Part shown: positions 63,433 to 64,000 of the stretch, piece by piece | How positions within the stretch are numbered: position 1 is the stretch's first letter | How the letters are laid out: every line of letters begins with the position of its first letter | Source of the DNA: Aquimarina algiphila | Lineage (GTDB): Bacteria; Bacteroidota; Bacteroidia; Flavobacteriales; Flavobacteriaceae | Length of the DNA: 64,000 bases | NCBI RefSeq assembly: GCF_007489275.1 | Contig: NZ_VLNR01000003.1 | Location: 62,001-126,000 of the forward strand | Direction: 5' to 3' | The notes under the pieces: model-generated | The model's database searches: none | What the model was told of the DNA's origin: nothing | Seen by the model: the letters and a program-made list of their open reading frames with translations, nothing else | Made by a program: the position numbers and the translations under genes

Positions 63433-64000
63433 TTATGTGTTACTAATCACTTTGATTGTATTTTTTACTTTTTGGGCAATTTCTCTTGCTTTATCAATGT
63501 CTTGATGAACAATAGTGACGTGCCCCATTTTTCTGAAAGGGCGTGTTTGTTTCTTACCATAAATATGTGGTGTCACCCCTTTCATTTTCATGATATCCTC
63601 TATGTTTTGGTATACTACATCGCCTGTATAGCCTTCGGCACCTACCAAATTTACCATAATACCAGCTACTTTACTTTCAGTGGCTCCAAGAGGTAAATTC
63701 AGGATTGCTCTTATGTGTTGTTCAAATTGATTTGTATAACTTGCTTCTATACTGTAATGCCCACTATTGTGAGGTCTGGGAGCAACTTCATTAACAAGAA
63801 TCTGGTCGTCTTGGGTTTGAAACATTTCTACAGCTAAAACACCTACGTGTTCAAATGCCTGAGATACTTTTTCTGCAATTTCAACAGCTTTTCTGGCAAT
63901 TTTTTCTTCTATTCTAGCAGGACATATTACATATTCGACTTGATTAGCTTCTGGATGAAATTCCATTTCTACCACAGGATAAGTTTTAATTTCGCCACTT
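63433..64000 (-). CDS. purK: 5-(carboxyamino)imidazole ribonucleotide synthase, C-terminal part (5' end outside window)
   Basis: The minus-strand frame is open to the window edge, so the gene begins outside. Visible are IKTYPVVEMEFHPEANQVEYV, AFEHVGVLAVEMFQ, NEVAPRPHNSGHYSIEA (the ATP-grasp/substrate region) and the C-terminal lid GKKQTRPFRKMGHVTIV. PurK uses ATP and bicarbonate to carboxylate aminoimidazole ribonucleotide, feeding PurE next to it. Confidence 0.95.
   Translation of the reverse strand, partial: SGEIKTYPVVEMEFHPEANQVEYVICPARIEEKIARKAVEIAEKVSQAFEHVGVLAVEMFQTQDDQILVNEVAPRPHNSGHYSIEASYTNQFEQHIRAILNLPLGATESKVAGIMVNLVGAEGYTGDVVYQNIEDIMKMKGVTPHIYGKKQTRPFRKMGHVTIVHQDIDKAREIAQKVKNTIKVISNT

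Overview
The window looks like chromosome of a marine member of the Flavobacteriaceae (Bacteroidota); it resembles Aquimarina and its relatives, but the genus is a guess. The evidence is the AT-rich sequence, gliding and type IX secretion genes (gldJ, porV, and a secreted protease with a type IX sorting tail), a TonB-dependent receptor, a promoter of the Bacteroidota form TTTG-N19-TAnnTTTG before the tRNA, and a typical flavobacterial housekeeping gene order. Most genes are intact and closely packed. No prophage, CRISPR array or integrative element is visible.

Layout. 1-5343: a TonB receptor tail, a GH63-type mannosylglycerate-hydrolase-like enzyme, a GNAT acetyltransferase, a sodium:solute symporter and a glycerate kinase. 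Together they suggest uptake and breakdown of glycosylglycerate osmolytes. 5344-9470: an accessory island with four short peptides carrying double-glycine leaders, a membrane-bound TPR/AraC-type regulator, repeated operator-like sites and a decayed IS66 transposase. 9552-17306: acyl-CoA dehydrogenase, Glu/Leu-type dehydrogenase, NhaB, ExbB-ExbD-TonB, FolC and tRNA-Val. 17692-29129: a DUF2652 protein, MurF, GldJ, PorV, cytidine deaminase, pyruvate dehydrogenase E1-alpha and E2, an M28 peptidase and a short-chain dehydrogenase.

29514-40471: a two-gene cell-envelope operon of unknown role, a VWA/YfbK lipoprotein with a DUF4349 lipoprotein, a SprT-like protein, mannose-1-phosphate guanylyltransferase, a DUF389 membrane protein, a frameshifted leucine-rich-repeat gene and a group of small regulators and redox proteins. 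40669-51493: MlaF/MlaE lipid ABC transporter, PafA-type phosphatase, TlpA-like lipoprotein, glycosyltransferase, methyltransferase, a ketoacyl synthase III homologue, truncated haemoglobin and glycine dehydrogenase (GcvP). 51631-57848: a UbiA-like protein, an ECF sigma factor with two small zinc-finger-like partners, and a GbsR/MarR-headed operon of membrane proteins, methyltransferase, epimerase and SRPBCC protein. 58021-64000: a type-IX-secreted M28 peptidase, an M3 oligopeptidase, PurE and the end of PurK.

The strongest candidate for something undescribed is the 5.6-9.5 kb island: four unrelated double-glycine peptides around a membrane-anchored AraC regulator, with a shared motif present twice before the regulator gene and again, as a perfect palindrome, before the fourth peptide. 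A second clear regulatory circuit is the GbsR/MarR operon at 53.7-57.9 kb, where the same TTTCA-N8-TGAAA operator precedes the regulator gene and the first membrane-protein gene. A third observation is that porU, which I recall as lying between gldJ and porV in related genomes, is absent there. All calls rest on reading the sequence and on recalled family knowledge; no search was run.
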